From positions 7,074,501 through 7,138,500 of the forward strand of contig NZ_CP114200.1 in assembly GCF_029392895.1 (NCBI RefSeq): DNA of 64,000 nt, read 5' to 3'. Shown here piece after piece: positions 1-9,420 of this stretch. The DNA comes from Streptomyces sp. 71268 (lineage in GTDB: Bacteria; Actinomycetota; Actinomycetes; Streptomycetales; Streptomycetaceae). The stretch's first letter is position 1. Every line of letters begins with the position of its first letter. The position numbers and the translations under genes are program-made. Under the pieces are notes generated by a model that ran no database searches, was not told the origin of the DNA, and saw only the letters and a program-made list of their open reading frames with translations.

Positions 1-2
1 AG

Positions 3-2297
3 ACAGAAGAGTTGACGCGGGACCGGGCCGTCTTCTCCTTCCAGACGCAGATCTACCCGCCCGAGATCGCCGCCGACCTGACCGCCTTCGTCGGGGCCGC
101 CGACCTGAAGGAGGTGACCGGGTTACTCCGTACCATCGCCCAGGCGTACGACGCGGCGGGCCCCGGCACGCCGCGGGCTGACACACTCGGCGACCTGTAC
201 CTGACCATCGTGCGGCGACTCCGCGCGTTGGGTTGGACGTACGGGAGTTGCCAGGGGACCATCCACCACCTCGGCTTCGCCATGGTGGGTTACTACGACT
301 CGGTCGTCCTGATGCGCGAGGTGCTGCGCGAGGCGGGGTTGCTGGCGGCCGTGCGGGCCGACCTGACGTGGCTGGTCGGGTTCGGGCGGCTGCGGCGGGG
401 CTTCGACTTCCGTAACGGGCACGGCTCCACGGTGGACATCCTCAACACCAACGTACGGGGCATGTTCGCCGTCGCCCTCCTCCAGGACGGGGAGGCCCGT
501 CAGGTGGGCCATCTGCGCGTACTCAGTGACTGGTTGAGCCGCTACCTGCTGCCCACCGACGGCATCCAGGACGGGCTCAAGGTCGACGGCACCACCTTCC
601 ACCACGTCGGCTGCTACCCCGACTACGCGCGCGACGGGTTCTCGGGTGTCGCGCCCATCGTCTACCTGCTCAGCCGAGGCCCGTTCCGCGTCACCACGCG
701 GGCCCACGCCGCCCTGCGGCGCGCCGCCCTGACGCTGCGGATCATGGCCAACGCCCTGCACTGGCCGATCCCGCTGAGCGGTCGCAAGCCCGAGGGCACC
801 ACCGGCCTGTCCGTCACCCCGTACCAGTGGCTGGCCATCGCCGGCACCCCGGACGGGCGGGCGGCCATCGACGCCGAGGTCGGCGCGGCCTTCCTGCGGC
901 TGCTGCCGGCGCGGCCCACCGACGCCCAGCGCGAGGTCGCGGAGCGACTGCGGGCCGCCGGGGTGCGCGCGGAGGACCCGCCGGCGGGAGCCTGGGCGTA
1001 CAACTACGCGGCGCTGGCCATCCAGCGGCGCGACGCCTGGCAGGTCGTGGTGCGCGGACACAACCGCTACCTGTGGTCGACCGAGGTGTACGAGGGCGCC
1101 AACTGGTACGGCCGCTACAACACCTACGGCCACATCCACGTCCTGCACCGGGGCGACCCCGTCACCAACCGCGACAGCGGCTTCCGGCAGGAGGGTTACG
1201 ACTGGAACCGCCGCCCCGGCACCACCACCCTGCACAAGCCGTGGGACGCGCTGAAGGCCGACCTGACCGGCACCATCGAGGAGATGCTGCTCAGCGAGGA
1301 GGCGTTCGCGGGCGGCCACACGATCGACGGGCACAACGGCATGTTCGCCATGCGGCTGCGCGAGCACCCCAAGCACGACGAGAGCCACCACGCCCGTATC
1401 TCCGTCTTCCTCTTCGACAACCGGGTCATCGCCCTCGGCACCGGCATCGGCAACGACGACCGCCATCACGAGACCGAGACCACCCTCTTCCAGACCCACC
1501 TGGCCCGCACCGGCGACCCCACCCACCTCGGCGACGCCGAGCCGATCACCGCCTTCCCCTACCACCACCCCGACGGCGTCCTCGCCGCCGACACCTGGCT
1601 CCTGGACGACAAGGGCCTCGGCTACTACGTGCCGGCCGGGCAGCGCCTCGCGCTGACCCGCTCCACCCAGCACTCACGCCGCCACGGCAACGGGGCCCCC
1701 ACCAGCGGCGACTTCGCCACCGCCTGGCTCCGGCACGGCCACGCCCCGCGCGCCGCGCGCTACTCCTACGCCATGGTCGTCGGGGCGACGCCGGCCACCA
1801 TGGCCGCCTTCACCCGCCAGATGGCCGACCCGGCGACGGCCCCGTACACCGTGCACCGCGCCGACGACGCCGCGCACACCGTCACCGACCGCGCCACCGG
1901 CCTCACCGGCTACGCCGCGTTCCAACCCACCGACGGGTTGGACGCGGGCGGCGGCCCCGTGCGCGGCGTGGACACACCCGCGCTGCTGCTGTGCCGCCCG
2001 GACGGGGACGGCGCGCTCGCGCTGTCGGTGTGCGACCCCGACCTGCGGCTGTACGAGGGCCGGGACGCCGACCAGTACGAGGGTGAGCGCTACGTCGGCC
2101 ATTGGAGCCCCTTCTCCCGCCCGTGGCTCACCCACCCGAGCCGGCCCCACACCCTGCGGGTGCGGCTACGCGGCCGGTGGCGCCTCGCGCCGGGGACGGG
2201 GGAGGGGTGCCGGGCGACGGCGGCGGCGGACGACACCGTGCTGAGCGTGCGCACCGCGCACGGGCGGCCGGTGCAGGTGTGGTTGGCGCGCGCCTGA
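3..2297 (+). CDS. Chondroitinase ABC-like polysaccharide lyase (PL8), 5' end cut by window
   Basis: A polysaccharide lyase of family 8, which cleaves uronic-acid glycosaminoglycans (chondroitin, dermatan or hyaluronan type) by beta-elimination, normally outside the cell. The reading frame stays open to the window edge, so the N-terminus and any signal peptide are missing; the TTG at 12 is unlikely to be the true start. Counting from that TTG, the block around DGTTFHHVGCYPDY places H198 and Y205 with the seven-residue spacing of the catalytic His/Tyr pair of chondroitinase ABC. The segments EGYDWNRRPGTTTLH and ETETTLFQ (E489, the likely catalytic Glu) follow, then the C-terminal beta-sandwich. 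About 760 residues remain of a family usually 800-1000 long. Exact substrate is inference. Confidence 0.85.
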   Translation, partial: TEELTRDRAVFSFQTQIYPPEIAADLTAFVGAADLKEVTGLLRTIAQAYDAAGPGTPRADTLGDLYLTIVRRLRALGWTYGSCQGTIHHLGFAMVGYYDSVVLMREVLREAGLLAAVRADLTWLVGFGRLRRGFDFRNGHGSTVDILNTNVRGMFAVALLQDGEARQVGHLRVLSDWLSRYLLPTDGIQDGLKVDGTTFHHVGCYPDYARDGFSGVAPIVYLLSRGPFRVTTRAHAALRRAALTLRIMANALHWPIPLSGRKPEGTTGLSVTPYQWLAIAGTPDGRAAIDAEVGAAFLRLLPARPTDAQREVAERLRAAGVRAEDPPAGAWAYNYAALAIQRRDAWQVVVRGHNRYLWSTEVYEGANWYGRYNTYGHIHVLHRGDPVTNRDSGFRQEGYDWNRRPGTTTLHKPWDALKADLTGTIEEMLLSEEAFAGGHTIDGHNGMFAMRLREHPKHDESHHARISVFLFDNRVIALGTGIGNDDRHHETETTLFQTHLARTGDPTHLGDAEPITAFPYHHPDGVLAADTWLLDDKGLGYYVPAGQRLALTRSTQHSRRHGNGAPTSGDFATAWLRHGHAPRAARYSYAMVVGATPATMAAFTRQMADPATAPYTVHRADDAAHTVTDRATGLTGYAAFQPTDGLDAGGGPVRGVDTPALLLCRPDGDGALALSVCDPDLRLYEGRDADQYEGERYVGHWSPFSRPWLTHPSRPHTLRVRLRGRWRLAPGTGEGCRATAAADDTVLSVRTAHGRPVQVWLARA

Positions 2298-2352
2298 GCC
2301 GGGGCCGCCGAGACCGGGCCGACACTGAATCCCCGCCGCCGCCCGCCAGGGC

Positions 2353-3072
2353 CTACCCGCCACCCACCTCCACCAGCCCGCTCTCGTACGCGGCGATCAC
2401 CGCCTGGGCGCGGTCGCGGACGTTCAGCTTGCCGAAGACGCTGGTGATGTGGTTCTTCACGGTCGAGACGCTGATGTCGAGGGTCGTCGCCAACTCGGTG
2501 TTGTCCAGGCCCAGTGCCATCAGGCGCCACACCTCGAGCTCGCGCGGCGTGAGGTCGCCCGTCGTCGCGGTCGGGGGCTGGGGGCGGTGCGGGGCCCGGA
2601 CGTAGGTGGAGATCAGGCGGGAGAGCAGCCGGGGCGCGACCGCCGCCTCGCCGGCGTGCACCACCCGTACCGCGGTGACCAGCTCCTCCGGCGAGATGTC
2701 CTTGGGCAGGAACCCGTACGCGCCGGCGCGCAGCGCGGCCACCACGTACTCGTCCATGTCGAAGGTGCTCAGCGCCAGCACCCGGCACGCCGGGAGGTCC
2801 CGCGTGAGCCGCTCGGTGGCGGCCACCCCGTCCAGTACCGGCATGCGGATGTCCATGACGACGACGTCGGGTCGCAGTTGGTGGGCCAGGGCCACCGCCT
2901 CGGCGCCGTCGCCCGCCTCGCCCACCACCTCGAAGGCCGGGTCGGGGGTGAGGATCAGCGCGAGGCCGCGCCGTACCAGCGGTTGGTCGTCGGCGATCAG
3001 CACCCTGATCGCCGGCCCGGCCGCGTCAGCGCCCACCGTGTCCCTCTCGTTCACCGCGTCCCTCGCGTTCAT
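2353..3072 (-). CDS. LuxR/NarL-type two-component response regulator
   Basis: Cytoplasmic DNA-binding response regulator of 239 aa. The receiver domain (about residues 23-140) has the acidic pocket IADDQ, the phospho-acceptor D74 in VVMDIRMPVLDG and the conserved Lys in LPKD. A LuxR-type helix-turn-helix follows near residues 170-235 (LTPRELEVWRLMALGLDN, then STVKNHITSVFGKLNVRDR). Its ATG overlaps the stop of the upstream kinase gene in an ATGA, so the pair is translationally coupled. The kinase phosphorylating D74 is well supported by family logic. The target genes are not visible, although the divergent MMPL exporter is a natural candidate. Confidence 0.95.
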   Translation of the reverse strand: MNARDAVNERDTVGADAAGPAIRVLIADDQPLVRRGLALILTPDPAFEVVGEAGDGAEAVALAHQLRPDVVVMDIRMPVLDGVAATERLTRDLPACRVLALSTFDMDEYVVAALRAGAYGFLPKDISPEELVTAVRVVHAGEAAVAPRLLSRLISTYVRAPHRPQPPTATTGDLTPRELEVWRLMALGLDNTELATTLDISVSTVKNHITSVFGKLNVRDRAQAVIAAYESGLVEVGGG

Positions 3073-4247
3073 CGCCCTACCCCCTCGTCCGCCGTCAGCG
3101 GCAGCCGGGCCCAGACCCGGAACCCGCCCTCGTCGCGGGGGCCGGTCTCCAGCGTTCCGCCGTGCAGCACCACCCGCTCCCGCATCCCGACCAGGCCGTA
3201 GCCGGAGCCCGACACGTCGCCCGTGTCCGCGCCCTCACCGTCGTCCGTCACCTCGACCGCGACCGCGTCCCGGTCGTACGTCAACCGCACGGTCGCCCGC
3301 GCCTGGCCCGCGTACTTCCGCGCGTTCGTCAGCGCCTCCTGCACGATGCGGAAGACGGTCAGACCCACGCTCGGCGGCAGCGGGCGCTCGTCGCCGCGCG
3401 TGTCGAGCACGGCCGGCAGCCCGGCCCGGCACGAGTCGTCCACGATGCGCCCGAGGTCGCCCACGCCCGGCTGCGGGGACGTCGGCTCCTCCTCCACCTC
3501 GTCGCCGGCCCGCAGCACGTCCAGGAGCTGTCGCATCTCGCGCAGCGCCATCCGCCCCGAGCCCTCCAGGGTGACCAGGGCCTCCCGGGCCACCTCCGGG
3601 TTCCGGCCGAGGTTGGCCCGGGCGCCGCCGGCCATGAGCTGCATGGTGGTGATGTGGTGGGCGACGATGTCGTGCAGTTCGCGGGCGATGCGCCGGCGCT
3701 CGTCGGCCACCGCCCGGTCGGTGAGCATCTGCCGCTTGACGGCCTGTTCACGGTGCCAGTGGTTCACCACGGCCGCGCTGATCACCACCAGCACCCCGGA
3801 CGCCGCGTTGGCCAGCGTGTCCACCAGCGTCGGGAGCGGCCAGTTCTGCCGCGTCACCAACGTCAGCGCCACCGTGACGGGCGCGGCGACCGCCGTCACG
3901 GCCGGGCGCTGCGAGCGCGCCACGGTGAAGAGCGCGACCGCGGTCGTGGCGTTGAAGTGCTGCGGGACCGACACGGACAGGTTCAGGGCCAGGCCGAACA
4001 GCAGCATGGCCGCCAGCGTGAGCAGCGGCGCGCGGCGCCGCACGAGCAGCGGGACCGCGGAGGCCACCATCAGCAGGCAGCCGGCCACCGGGACGTACCC
4101 CTGCTCGCTCTGGATGACGATGGTGAAGCCGACGAGGTCGAGCACCCCGGCCGCGACGGCGACCAGCGCGTCGTTGCGCGTCCAGGGCAGGCCCTCGCGA
4201 CCCGGTGGTGCCGCTGGGGCACCCGAGCCGCGGCGTGGTGTCGACAT
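3069..4247 (-). CDS. Sensor histidine kinase (HisKA_3, DesK/NarL class)
   Basis: Membrane histidine kinase of 392 aa, partner of the adjacent response regulator. The ATG at 4247 is chosen because GGAGGGAA lies about nine bases upstream and the sequence before it lacks coding character. Residues about 25-165 hold several hydrophobic segments (an intramembrane-type sensor without a large extracellular loop). The dimerization/phosphotransfer domain has RRRIARELHDIVAHH with H192 as the phosphorylated His. A HATPase_c domain closes the protein (EALTNARKYAG N-box; DDGEGADTG; SGYGLVGMRERV). The gene ends in a 4-bp overlap with the regulator. The signal sensed is unknown. Confidence 0.93.
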   Translation of the reverse strand: MSTPRRGSGAPAAPPGREGLPWTRNDALVAVAAGVLDLVGFTIVIQSEQGYVPVAGCLLMVASAVPLLVRRRAPLLTLAAMLLFGLALNLSVSVPQHFNATTAVALFTVARSQRPAVTAVAAPVTVALTLVTRQNWPLPTLVDTLANAASGVLVVISAAVVNHWHREQAVKRQMLTDRAVADERRRIARELHDIVAHHITTMQLMAGGARANLGRNPEVAREALVTLEGSGRMALREMRQLLDVLRAGDEVEEEPTSPQPGVGDLGRIVDDSCRAGLPAVLDTRGDERPLPPSVGLTVFRIVQEALTNARKYAGQARATVRLTYDRDAVAVEVTDDGEGADTGDVSGSGYGLVGMRERVVLHGGTLETGPRDEGGFRVWARLPLTADEGVGR

Positions 4248-4521
4248 GTCGTTCTTCCCTCCGAAGGGCCCTGCCGACCGCTTTCGGTACGCCACGGCTG
4301 TGCTGTGGGCTCCATTTTCGCACCGGGCCCGGGTCCGCCGGCCGGCCGCCGAGCTGACCCCGTCCTGGGACCAGGGTCCTGGACGCCGGCGCCGGTCGGC
4401 CCGCGCTCCCAGGCCGTTTCTCGTTCCCCGCTCGGACGATGTGGCCGCCGACCGCTGATGAGCTGGATACGGCCGGGAGAACTCGGCGCTCCACCCACCA
4501 TCGCCATCATCGGAGGACAAC

Positions 4522-6903
4522 GTGATCCGGGCCCTGACCGGGTTCTCCACCCGCAATCCGTGGAAGGTCATCGCCCTGTGGGCCGTGGTCGGCATCTTCC
4601 TCACCCTGCTCAGCCAGGCGCTGATCTACCGCGTGACCCAGTCGCAGAGCGGCGACTTCCTCCCGGCGAAGTACGACTCGGCGGCGGCGCTCAAGGTCGC
4701 CGAGGAGCGGTTCGGCGTCAAGCCCGACGCCAACGCGGTGACGGTGCTCGTCGCCCGAACCGACGGCAAGCCGCTGACCGGGGCCGACGAGCGGCGCATC
4801 ACCGCCGTCGCCAAGCAGCTCGGCGACAAGCGCGTCGAGATGCCCGAGCCGGAGGAGGACACGCCCAGCTTCATGGTCGAGGACTACAGCCAGACGCCCA
4901 AGGTGGCGTCGGCCATGGTCGCGCCCGACCGGGGCTTCCAACTGCTGACCGCGCAACTGACCGGCAACTCCACCGACCCGGGCATGCAGGACCTCTACCG
5001 CGCGTTCCGGGACGACACCAAGGAGGAGTTCGCCGAGGTCGGGATGCGCACCGGCTTCACCGGCGGCCTCGCCGACCTCGTCGACACCGGCGAGAAGCAG
5101 GAGAACACCGAGAAGATCGTCGGCGCGGTCATGATGGGCCTGATCGTCCTCATCAACGTGCTCGTCTTCCGCAGCGTCCTCGCCGCCTTCGTCCCGCTGC
5201 TCGCGGTCGTGATCGTGGGCGGCGCGGCGGCGGGCGCGGTCGTCGGCGCGGCGATGCTCACCGGCATCAAGCTCGACGCCTCGACGCCCAGCATGATCAG
5301 CGTCGTGCTGATCGGCATCGGCATCGACTACTTCCTGTTCCTGCTGTTCCGCTTCCGCGAACAGTTGCGGGCCCACCCCGACCTGCCGGCCCGCGCCGTG
5401 GCCGGCGACGTCAGCGCCCGCGTCGGCACCGCGATCACCTCGGCGGCCCTGACCATCGTGGCCGCCTTCGCGACGCTGGCGGTCGCCAGCTTCGGACAGT
5501 TCCGGGTGCTCGGCCCGTCCATCGCCGTCGCGGTCCTGGTCATGCTGCTGGCCAGCCTCACGCTGATGCCCGCGCTGCTCGCCGTCACCGGACGCAAGAT
5601 GTTCTGGCCCTCGCGCGCCCTCAAGCGCGCGCCCCGAGCGGGTCTGGCCGGGCGCGTCGGTGACCTCGTCGCCCGCCGTCCGCTGGCCCTCGTGCTGGCC
5701 AGCGTGGCGCTGCTCGGCGCGCTGACCGCCGGGCTGGTCGGTATCCGGATGGACTTCGACACCAGCGGCGGCAACCAGGACACCCCGGCCGCCACCACCG
5801 CCAAGGAGGTCTCCCGCGCGCTGCCGGCCGGCGTGTCCGACCCGACCACGGTGTACGTCGCCGCGCCCGAGGGGCAGCGCCTGACGGCCGAGCGGATCGC
5901 CGAGCTGCCCCGGGCCCTGGCCAAGGTCAAGGGCGTCGGCCAGGTCGGCAAGACCGAGCTGAACCCGGAACGCGACGCCGCCCGCTTCGACCTGTACCTC
6001 ACCGTCGAGACGCAGAGCCAGGCCGCCCGCGACCTGGTGTCGGGGCCGGTGCGCGACGCCGTGGCCCAGCACGCGCCGGCCGGTCTCAAGGCCCATGTCG
6101 GCGGCACGGCGGCGATCTTCGCGGACGTCTCCACCGCCGTGGACAAGGATCTGAAGATCGTCTTCCCGGTCGCCGCCGTGCTGATCTCGCTGATCCTGCT
6201 CATGCTGCTGCGCAGCCTGCTCGCGCCGGCCATGCTGATGATCGCCGTCGGGCTCGGCTTCGCCGCCACCCTCGGCGCGTCCACCCTCTTCTTCCAGCAC
6301 GCGCTCGACAAGCCGGGTGTGAACTTCGTACTGCCGCTGGTGCTCTTCCTGTTCGTGGTCGCGCTCGGCACCGACTACAACATCCTCATCAGCGACCGCA
6401 TCCGGGAGGAGATGGACCGCCCGGGCCCGGCCCGCGCCGCCGTGGCCCGCGCCGTGCGGCACACCGCGCCCGCCATCGCCACCGCCGGCGTCGTGCTCGC
6501 CGCGTCCTTCGGCAGCCTCGCCGTCAACGCGGTGCCCTCGACGCAGCAGATCGGCTTCGCCACCGCGCTCGGCATCATGCTCTCGGCGTTCGTGCTGTCG
6601 ATCGTGCTCGTGCCGGCGCTGGCCGCACTGCTCGGCCGCTCCACCTGGTGGCCGATCCGCCCGGGCCGTGACCGGAAGAACCAGCACGCCCCGGCGCACG
6701 CGGGCGAGTCGTACGCGGAGAAGTCGTACGCGGGCCAGTCGTACGGCGACCAGTCGTACGGCGACCAGTCGTACGGCGAGCAGTCGTACGCCGGCCAGTC
6801 GTACGGCGAGCAGCCCTACCAGGGTCAGCCGCACGCGGGTGAGCCGTATCCGGGCCAGCCGCGCACCCACCCGCCGTACTACGACGACCTGAACGCGCGC
6901 TGA
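4522..6903 (+). CDS. MMPL-family RND transporter with repetitive C-terminal tail
   Basis: Inner-membrane transporter of 793 aa of the MMPL/RND superfamily, which exports lipids, polyketides or drugs with proton coupling. The GTG start at 4522 is preceded by CGGAGG. Two homologous halves each carry a periplasmic loop and a transmembrane bundle; GIGIDYFLFLLFRFRE and ALGTDYNILISDRIREE are the paired helices with the Asp-Tyr relay residues. After the last helix (about residue 710) a hydrophilic tail of some 80 residues is built of short Ser-Tyr-x-x-Gln repeats and ends in a Pro-rich stretch. It is divergent from the two-component system at 2353-4247, which may control it (inference). Substrate unknown. 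Confidence 0.92.
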   Translation: MIRALTGFSTRNPWKVIALWAVVGIFLTLLSQALIYRVTQSQSGDFLPAKYDSAAALKVAEERFGVKPDANAVTVLVARTDGKPLTGADERRITAVAKQLGDKRVEMPEPEEDTPSFMVEDYSQTPKVASAMVAPDRGFQLLTAQLTGNSTDPGMQDLYRAFRDDTKEEFAEVGMRTGFTGGLADLVDTGEKQENTEKIVGAVMMGLIVLINVLVFRSVLAAFVPLLAVVIVGGAAAGAVVGAAMLTGIKLDASTPSMISVVLIGIGIDYFLFLLFRFREQLRAHPDLPARAVAGDVSARVGTAITSAALTIVAAFATLAVASFGQFRVLGPSIAVAVLVMLLASLTLMPALLAVTGRKMFWPSRALKRAPRAGLAGRVGDLVARRPLALVLASVALLGALTAGLVGIRMDFDTSGGNQDTPAATTAKEVSRALPAGVSDPTTVYVAAPEGQRLTAERIAELPRALAKVKGVGQVGKTELNPERDAARFDLYLTVETQSQAARDLVSGPVRDAVAQHAPAGLKAHVGGTAAIFADVSTAVDKDLKIVFPVAAVLISLILLMLLRSLLAPAMLMIAVGLGFAATLGASTLFFQHALDKPGVNFVLPLVLFLFVVALGTDYNILISDRIREEMDRPGPARAAVARAVRHTAPAIATAGVVLAASFGSLAVNAVPSTQQIGFATALGIMLSAFVLSIVLVPALAALLGRSTWWPIRPGRDRKNQHAPAHAGESYAEKSYAGQSYGDQSYGDQSYGEQSYAGQSYGEQPYQGQPHAGEPYPGQPRTHPPYYDDLNAR
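6703..6862 (+). repeat. 15-bp in-frame tandem repeat in the MMPL gene
   Basis: About ten units of a 15-bp motif (type CAGTCGTACGGCGAC) encode the pentapeptide family S-Y-(A/G)-(G/D/E)-Q. The centre is near-identical and the right end decays to PYPGQP. The period is a multiple of three, so unit gain or loss keeps the frame. The encoded tail is hydrophilic, tyrosine-rich and predicted to be cytoplasmic and disordered. Confidence 0.9.
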
Positions 6904-6963
6904 CACGCGTCAGGTATCCGCCGGGGCGGTCGACACCGTCGATGAACCCCGGGCCGGAGAGAT

Positions 6964-7007
6964 GACGTCGGTCTCCGTGGCCGCGACGGGCCACGGAGAC
7001 CGACGTC
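6964..7007 (+). terminator. Hairpin terminator after the MMPL gene
   Basis: A perfect 19-bp stem (arms 6964-6982 and 6989-7007) with a 6-nt loop lies 60 bp past the MMPL stop. There is no U-tract, which is common for Streptomyces terminators. Confidence 0.75.
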
Positions 7008-7068
7008 GTGTGTGGAGCGGGCGTTGGCCTCGGCGGGTCGGGGCGACGGCATCGGGCACACGGAGCGG

Positions 7069-7917
7069 ATGGGTGCTCTTCTCGCGTTGGCTTCCGCGGT
7101 CGCTTACGGCTTCGTCGACTTCGCCGGCGGACTGCTGTCCCGCCGGGTCCACTTCGCCGTGGTCACCTTCCTCGGGCAGGTCGGAGGTCTGCTGCTCGCG
7201 CTCGCGGCCGCTCTGCTGTTACCGGCCGAAGCGGTCGGCTCAGCCGACCTGGCGTGGGGGGCGCTCTCCGGTGTGGGCAGCGCCACAGCCATGCACTTCC
7301 TCAACCGAGGTCTGAGCCGCGGCGCGATGAGCGTGGTGATACCCGTGAGCGCCGTCACCGGGGTGGCCCTGTCCGTGGTGTGCGGGGTGTGCTTCCTGGG
7401 GGACCGCCCCACCCCGCTGGCCTGGCTGGGCATCTGCGTCACCGTGCCCGCCCTGTGGCTCGTCTCCACCGGCGGCACCGATCGTGGCGACGACGGAGGA
7501 ACCGGGTCGGGGTCGGTGGCGACGGACGGCCTGGTCGCCAGCCTGGGGGTAGCCGTGCAGTACGTCGCCCTCGCCCAGGCGGCTCCGGCGAGCGGCCTCT
7601 GGCCCGTGGCCGTCGGCCGCCTCGCCGCGGTGCTGTTCCTGCTGCCGGCCACCTGGCGACACACGTCCGAGTTCGGGAAGTCCGCGAGGTCGTCGGCCCT
7701 GGCCGTCCTGATCGGCGCGGGAGCCGCCCTCGGCCTCATCCTCTACCTCTGGGCCACCCGCCTGCAGATGCTGGCCGTCGCCGTCGTGCTGGCCTCCCTC
7801 TACCCGGCCGTCCCGACAGTCCTCGGCCTCACGGTCCTGCGCGAGAAGGTCGCCCGCGCACAGGCGGTGGGGCTGGTGGGTTCGGGCGCCGCGGTGGTCC
7901 TGCTCAGTCTGGGGTGA
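7069..7917 (+). CDS. EamA/DMT-family transporter
   Basis: Integral membrane protein of 282 aa from the ATG at 7069. It has two EamA halves of five helices each, beginning MGALLALASAVAYGFVDF and ending with the typical second repeat (AVVLASLYPAVPTVLGLTVL, then a last helix). Family members export amino acids or other small metabolites; the substrate cannot be told from sequence. An in-frame GTG at 7012 would add 19 residues, but these are not hydrophobic, so the ATG is preferred even though GGAG sits close to it. The gene stands alone between strong hairpins on both sides. Confidence 0.88.
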   Translation: MGALLALASAVAYGFVDFAGGLLSRRVHFAVVTFLGQVGGLLLALAAALLLPAEAVGSADLAWGALSGVGSATAMHFLNRGLSRGAMSVVIPVSAVTGVALSVVCGVCFLGDRPTPLAWLGICVTVPALWLVSTGGTDRGDDGGTGSGSVATDGLVASLGVAVQYVALAQAAPASGLWPVAVGRLAAVLFLLPATWRHTSEFGKSARSSALAVLIGAGAALGLILYLWATRLQMLAVAVVLASLYPAVPTVLGLTVLREKVARAQAVGLVGSGAAVVLLSLG

Positions 7918-7980
7918 ACGTCGTGCTCCGCCCGTGTGAGCGTGACCGGGGTCGGGAGTGGGCGGCGGGGGAGCGCGATG

Positions 7981-8055
7981 GCGCCACGGGCGGGCGGCCC
8001 GTGGCGCTGTCGCGACCTCGCGGGGCGGTGCTCGGTCTCGTGCCGCCCCGCGAGG
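7981..8055. terminator. Two hairpins between convergent genes
   Basis: Stem 7981-7991 pairs with 7997-8007 (11 bp), and stem 8016-8028 pairs with 8043-8055 (13 bp). They lie between the ends of the EamA gene and the acyltransferase gene and can terminate both directions. Confidence 0.6.
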
Positions 8056-8058
8056 TGC

Positions 8059-9321
8059 TCACACCCGTTCGCGCACCGGTCGCTCCGCCGCCACCAGGGA
8101 CTCCGGGCCGGCGCCCGGGCCGACGCCGGTGGCCACCGCCCGGTCAGCGGTCGTGGTGCCGGGAGCGGTGGCGCCCACGCGGTCCGGGTCCGCCGGCCGG
8201 CCCGTCGCCGCACGCGGGGCCGAGTAGCGCCGCATGTCGTCGATGCCCCGGCGCATCGCCCCGCGCAGCCAGGTGCCGAGCGGGCGCTCGACGCAGCGGT
8301 GCAGCGCGTACGCGGCCAGCAGCATCACCACGACCACCATGAGCACGATGTAGGGCGCCGGCAGCAGCCCCCGCAGCCAGTGGATCATCGTGAGGCCGAT
8401 GTACATGTGCACCAGGTACAGCGGGTACGTGAGTGCCCCGGCCGTTGCCAGCCAGCGCCAGCGCACCCGGTCGAAGGCGCCGAGCGCGATCAGCGCCATG
8501 GCGCCGAAGGCGAGGACCACGATCAGGTGCGCGGGCCAGTGCGCGATGGACTGCTCGGGGTCGGCCAGGTTGTCGGTGATCCGCTCGCCGAGGTGGTGGT
8601 GGGCCAGCAGCAGCGAGAACAGCACAATGCCCCACAGCAGCGCCGTGGGCCGGAACCGGTGCATCAGGTAGAAGGCGATGCCCGCCACGAAGTACGGCGA
8701 GTACAGCGGCATCGCCCACATGTCGAGCAGCGTGTTGTCCGCCGTCGGCGCGATCACCGCCGCCGCCGTCCAGATGCCGCAGAACATCACGCACTTGCGG
8801 TAGGTGACCCCGGTGGCGACCACCACCGCGAACAGCGCGTAGAACTTCAGCTCGATGAACAGCGTCCAGTACACGCCGTCCACGTCCGAGACCCCGAGGC
8901 CCTGCTGGAGCATGGTCAGGTTGGTCACCACCTCGCCCCAGCCCGCGACGCTGCGCACCTGCGGCCAGACCGTGACGACGGCCGCGGTCAGCAGCACCGC
9001 CACCCAGTACGCGGGGTAGATCCGCGAGACCCGGGAGACCACGAAGTCACCGAGCGAACGCCCCCAGGTGCTCATGCAGATCACGAAGCCGCTGATCAGG
9101 AAGAAGACCTCGACGCCGAGCCAGCCGTAGCGCGCGTAGGCGTGCAGCGAGGGGAAGACCGCGCGCGGGTTGTTCTCCCAGCCGCCGTAGAGGGCGACGT
9201 AGTGGAAGAGCACCACCATGAGAGCCGCGACGAGCCGCAGCCCGTCGAGGACGTAGAGTCTGGGCGCCGACCGCTTGTGGTGGGTCGCCCCATCGACACC
9301 GCCTCGGTCGGCGTGGCGCAT
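8059..9321 (-). CDS. Acyltransferase 3 family membrane protein
   Basis: Membrane O-acyltransferase of 420 aa with about ten hydrophobic helices. The family signature is near the N-terminus: RLYVLDGLRLVAALMVVLFH, with the His in LFHY on helix 1 and an Arg in the DGLR turn, then EVFFLISGFVI. Such proteins transfer acetyl or other acyl groups to cell-surface glycans, antibiotics or lipids. The hydrophilic C-terminus (after about residue 370) is Ala/Pro/Arg-rich and probably cytoplasmic. It is transcribed in the same direction as the PIG-L gene upstream (100-bp gap), which suggests a shared role in surface-glycan modification, but that is inference. Confidence 0.9.
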   Translation of the reverse strand: MRHADRGGVDGATHHKRSAPRLYVLDGLRLVAALMVVLFHYVALYGGWENNPRAVFPSLHAYARYGWLGVEVFFLISGFVICMSTWGRSLGDFVVSRVSRIYPAYWVAVLLTAAVVTVWPQVRSVAGWGEVVTNLTMLQQGLGVSDVDGVYWTLFIELKFYALFAVVVATGVTYRKCVMFCGIWTAAAVIAPTADNTLLDMWAMPLYSPYFVAGIAFYLMHRFRPTALLWGIVLFSLLLAHHHLGERITDNLADPEQSIAHWPAHLIVVLAFGAMALIALGAFDRVRWRWLATAGALTYPLYLVHMYIGLTMIHWLRGLLPAPYIVLMVVVVMLLAAYALHRCVERPLGTWLRGAMRRGIDDMRRYSAPRAATGRPADPDRVGATAPGTTTADRAVATGVGPGAGPESLVAAERPVRERV

Positions 9322-9420
9322 ATCGTCTTCCCCTCCTCGAAGCCCGGGCCGCTGAACGCGGAATCCATTCCGGGCATGCTGACATGCCAGGCCCCTGGTC
9401 CGCCGCAGCCGGTCCGGAAG

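Noticed and set aside
123..1673. Long antisense frame within the lyase gene
   Set aside because: It mirrors the high-GC codon pattern of the lyase; composition is Gly/Val/Arg-rich with no motif.
4507..6906. 799-codon antisense frame under the MMPL gene
   Set aside because: Consists of repeated Arg/Val and His/Gly/Gln-rich stretches caused by the codon bias of the real gene.
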